NCBI GenBank assembly: GCA_902582405.1 | Contig: CACHSA010000008.1 | Coordinates: 1 to 60,209 of the forward strand | Length of the DNA: 60,209 bases | Direction of reading: 5' to 3' | From: an uncultured Bacteroidota bacterium | GTDB lineage: Bacteria; Bacteroidota; Bacteroidia; Flavobacteriales; Flavobacteriaceae | Part shown: positions 58,005 through 60,209 of the stretch, in pieces | Numbering within the stretch: position 1 is the first letter of the stretch | How the letters are laid out: each line of letters opens with the position of its first letter | Position numbers and translations under genes: made by a program | Notes under the pieces: model-generated | Seen by the model: only the letters and a program-made list of their open reading frames with translations | The model's database searches: none | What the model was told of the DNA's origin: nothing

Positions 58005-60020
58005 ATGAAAAATTGTATCATAATAATTTCTTTTTTTTATCTAACTACAATTTTTTCCCAAGAGGAAAGAAAAAGGTTTGACTATATGGATATTTTTGAG
58101 ATTCAATATGCCTCTGAACCCATGATAAGTCCATCGGGGAAATTAATTGTATACAGAAGAATGGAGTTTGATAAAATTGAAGACGAATCTATAGGAAATC
58201 TTTGGATTATAAATTCAAACGGTACAGGCCACCAAAAATTAACATCATTCAATGGAAATGAATCTAATCCTGTATGGTCACCAAATGGAGATCGCATCGC
58301 ATTTATTAGAGAAACAAATGATGGCCCTGAAATATTTGTTTATAGGCTAATCACAAAAAAAACAGCAAAGATTTCAAGTTTAGAGAATATACCTTCAAAT
58401 CTTTCGTGGTCAAATAATGGAGAAAATATTGCATTTACAATGAAAGTAAAATCAGATCCTCCTGTTTTAGCTGACCTACCAAAAAAACCAAAAAATGCAA
58501 ATTGGGCTGGAACACCAAGAATTACCGACCGAGTATATCACGAAAAGGATGGTGTTGGATATATCGAACCTGGATTCACACATGTTTTTGTCATTTCATC
58601 TGAGGGATCAGGAGAAACAAAGTTAACACACGGTGATTTTAATCATTACGGAAATCTTTCATGGTCAATGGATAATTCAAAAATATATTTCACAACGAAA
58701 AGAAAAAAGAATTGGGAATATGATTTTAGAAATTCTGAGATAGCTTCGGTTGATATCAAAAGTAAAAAAATAGAAATTTTGACAAAAAGGAATGGCCCCG
58801 ATTATAAGCCAAAAGTTTCACCTAATGGAAAATTAGTCGCATATATTGGATATAAAGACAAAGTTCAAACATACCAAAATGAAATGATAAATATAATGTC
58901 TTTAAATGGAGAAAACATTAGTACCCTAAGTTCAAATATTGACTCTAGTATTAACGAGTTTTATTGGGATTCTAAATCAAAGGGTTTATATATTAGTTAC
59001 GATGTTCGGGGTGATACTAAGATATCTTATTTGAGTCTTAAAAAAAAGAACAATAAAATTGCAGATCAAATGGGAGGTACTACTATTGGTAGACCCTATG
59101 GTGGTGGTTCTTTTTCAGTTTCTTTAGATGGATCAGTAGCATATACTTACACGACGGCTGACCATCCAGCTGAAATTAGAGTTGTGAATTCTAATGGAAT
59201 AAAAAAAATTACAAAATTAAATGACGAATTATTAAAGAATAAGCAGTTGGCTGATATTAAAGAAATTTCTTACTCTTCATCTTTTGATGGTCGAGAAATA
59301 CAAGGGTGGGTTGCTTTTCCACCCTATTATGATTCCAATAAAAAATATAGGTTGTTAGTAGAAAATCATGGTGGACCAATTTCTAACTATGGTAATAGAT
59401 TTTCACCTGAAATTCAGCTTTATGCGTCTAATGATTATATTGTTTTTTACCCAAATCCAAGAGGAAGTACAAGTTACGGAGAAGAATTTGCAAATTTGTT
59501 GTATCATAATTACCCAGGAGAAGATTACATTGATGTTATGGACGGAGTTAATTATCTTGTAGAAAAAGGAATTGCTAATGAAGAAAAATTATATGTTACT
59601 GGAGGAAGCGCTGGTGGTATTATGACTGCATGGATTATTGCTAAAAATAATAGATTTAAAGCTGCTGCAGTCGTAAAGCCAGTAGTCAATTGGATAAGTA
59701 AGACCTTAGTTGCAGATAATTACTTTTCTTACGCAAATACTCGTTTTCCTGGCCAACCTTTTGAAAACTTTCAGAAATATTGGAATTTTTCTCCCTTATC
59801 TTTAGTAAAAAATATTCAAACACCTACTATGGTTATGGTAGGGATGGAAGATTTAAGAACACCACCCAGTGAATCAAAACAGCTTTATCATGCTCTAAAG
59901 TTGAGAAAGATACCTACAATTTTAGTTGAAATACCTAGTGCAAGTCACAATATATCAAAAAAACCAAGTAACCTGATATCAAAAATTTCTAACATCATTG
60001 CATGGTTAGACAGATATTAA
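58005..60020 (+). CDS. Secreted S9 family peptidase (prolyl oligopeptidase / acylaminoacyl-peptidase type)
   Basis: A 671-residue serine peptidase with signal peptide (MKNCIIIISFFYLTTIFS). Residues about 30-400 form a beta propeller with TolB-like repeats such as NPVWSPNGDRIAFIRET, and the C-terminal alpha/beta hydrolase domain holds the triad: nucleophile in YVTGGSAGGIMTAW (Ser near 535), Asp in VGMEDLRTPP (near 616) and His in IPSASHNIS (near 648). It would degrade short peptides in the periplasm. The weak -7-like AATATTCG is only two bases before the ATG, so the leader is very short. Confidence 0.93.
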   Translation: MKNCIIIISFFYLTTIFSQEERKRFDYMDIFEIQYASEPMISPSGKLIVYRRMEFDKIEDESIGNLWIINSNGTGHQKLTSFNGNESNPVWSPNGDRIAFIRETNDGPEIFVYRLITKKTAKISSLENIPSNLSWSNNGENIAFTMKVKSDPPVLADLPKKPKNANWAGTPRITDRVYHEKDGVGYIEPGFTHVFVISSEGSGETKLTHGDFNHYGNLSWSMDNSKIYFTTKRKKNWEYDFRNSEIASVDIKSKKIEILTKRNGPDYKPKVSPNGKLVAYIGYKDKVQTYQNEMINIMSLNGENISTLSSNIDSSINEFYWDSKSKGLYISYDVRGDTKISYLSLKKKNNKIADQMGGTTIGRPYGGGSFSVSLDGSVAYTYTTADHPAEIRVVNSNGIKKITKLNDELLKNKQLADIKEISYSSSFDGREIQGWVAFPPYYDSNKKYRLLVENHGGPISNYGNRFSPEIQLYASNDYIVFYPNPRGSTSYGEEFANLLYHNYPGEDYIDVMDGVNYLVEKGIANEEKLYVTGGSAGGIMTAWIIAKNNRFKAAAVVKPVVNWISKTLVADNYFSYANTRFPGQPFENFQKYWNFSPLSLVKNIQTPTMVMVGMEDLRTPPSESKQLYHALKLRKIPTILVEIPSASHNISKKPSNLISKISNIIAWLDRY

Positions 60021-60035
60021 TTTTTAAAAAATTGG

Positions 60036-60080
60036 AAAATAAATATAAACTAATATCAATTAGTAAAATCTATTTATTTT
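60036..60080. terminator. Possible bidirectional terminator between convergent genes
   Basis: AAAATAAATA (60036-60045) can pair with TATTTATTTT (60071-60080), and inside it ACTAAT (60049-60054) pairs with ATTAGT (60059-60064). It is the only structure in the gap between the S9 peptidase and the convergent metallopeptidase. Nearly all pairs are A-T, so it is weak. Confidence 0.3.
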
Positions 60081-60092
60081 TATAAATATTTA

Positions 60093-60209
60093 TTAGAATC
60101 CAGCCTCTGATAGTAAAATCAACAAGGCTAATTGAATAGATTTGTAACCATCCTTGTTTAACCACCACTCATCTAATGCATGTGCATTAGAACCGTCCCC
60201 TCCTCTTCC
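60093..60209 (-). CDS. Metallopeptidase C-terminal fragment, probably M20/M28 family (5' part outside window)
   Basis: Hand translation of the right edge gives an open frame ending at TAA 60095-60093 with 38 visible residues. They include GGDGSNAHALDEWWLNKDGY and end LILLSEAGF. A histidine followed by ALDEWW at the C-terminus resembles the last zinc ligand region of M20-type peptidases found in flavobacteria. The start is beyond the window, so family assignment is tentative. Confidence 0.6.
   Translation of the reverse strand, partial: GRGGDGSNAHALDEWWLNKDGYKSIQLALLILLSEAGF

Noticed and set aside
1-60209. CRISPR arrays, insertion sequences, prophage genes, rRNA
   Set aside because: No regularly spaced repeats, transposase, integrase or phage-like genes, and no rRNA sequence seen on either strand.

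Overview
The window comes from a low-GC member of the Bacteroidota, most likely a marine flavobacterium. The evidence is a SusC/SusD pair, PorT of the type IX secretion system, a short primary sigma factor without region 1.1, a flavobacterial AccD without zinc-finger cysteines, Bacteroidota-type -7 promoter boxes (TAnnTTTG) and an absence of obvious Shine-Dalgarno sequences. Genes are tightly packed. I see no rRNA, CRISPR array, insertion sequence or prophage.

Layout. (1) Positions 1-16574, minus strand: one uninterrupted str-S10-spc-alpha array, read rpsL-rpsG-fusA-rpsJ-rplC-rplD-rplW-rplB-rpsS-rplV-rpsC-rplP-rpmC-rpsQ-rplN-rplX-rplE-rpsN-rpsH-rplF-rplR-rpsE-rpmD-rplO-secY-infA-rpmJ-rpsM-rpsK-rpsD-rpoA-rplQ; rplQ runs off the left edge. 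(2) 16575-16881: a 307-base divergent spacer with inverted repeats and two outward promoters. (3) 16882-21571, plus: a susC/susD pair ending in a clear intrinsic terminator. (4) 21585-26464: rlmB, porT, a second SpoU-type RNA methyltransferase (minus) and an Omp85/TamL-like lipoprotein. (5) 26504-32547, plus: fbaA, accD, rpsO, pnp, rpoD, rpe. (6) 32544-45219, minus: tuf, tRNA-Trp, secE, nusG, rplK, rplA, rplJ, rplL, rpoB, rpoC and a DUF3467 gene overlapping rpoC. (7) 45381-60209: an accessory-like stretch with a TesB thioesterase, a conserved unknown, a DoxX-like membrane protein, a flavin reductase, an acyltransferase/SGNH-hydrolase fusion, two amidohydrolase genes (three domains, two lacking the HxH metal motif), a secreted M20 amidohydrolase, a DUF6428 protein, a YhhQ-type queuosine-precursor transporter, a phosphoribosyltransferase, a secreted unknown, a phytanoyl-CoA-dioxygenase-like enzyme, an S9 peptidase, and the end of another metallopeptidase at the right edge.

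Most of the window is core translation, transcription and outer-membrane machinery in the order expected for the class. I did not find a convincing new multi-gene system. The observations most worth following are the acyltransferase-SGNH fusion, the degenerate amidohydrolase pair, the hairpin-rich rpsL/susC spacer, a shared extended -7 motif (TAnATTyGCA) in front of translation genes and susC, a probably leaderless tesB mRNA, and two secreted or conserved proteins of unknown role.
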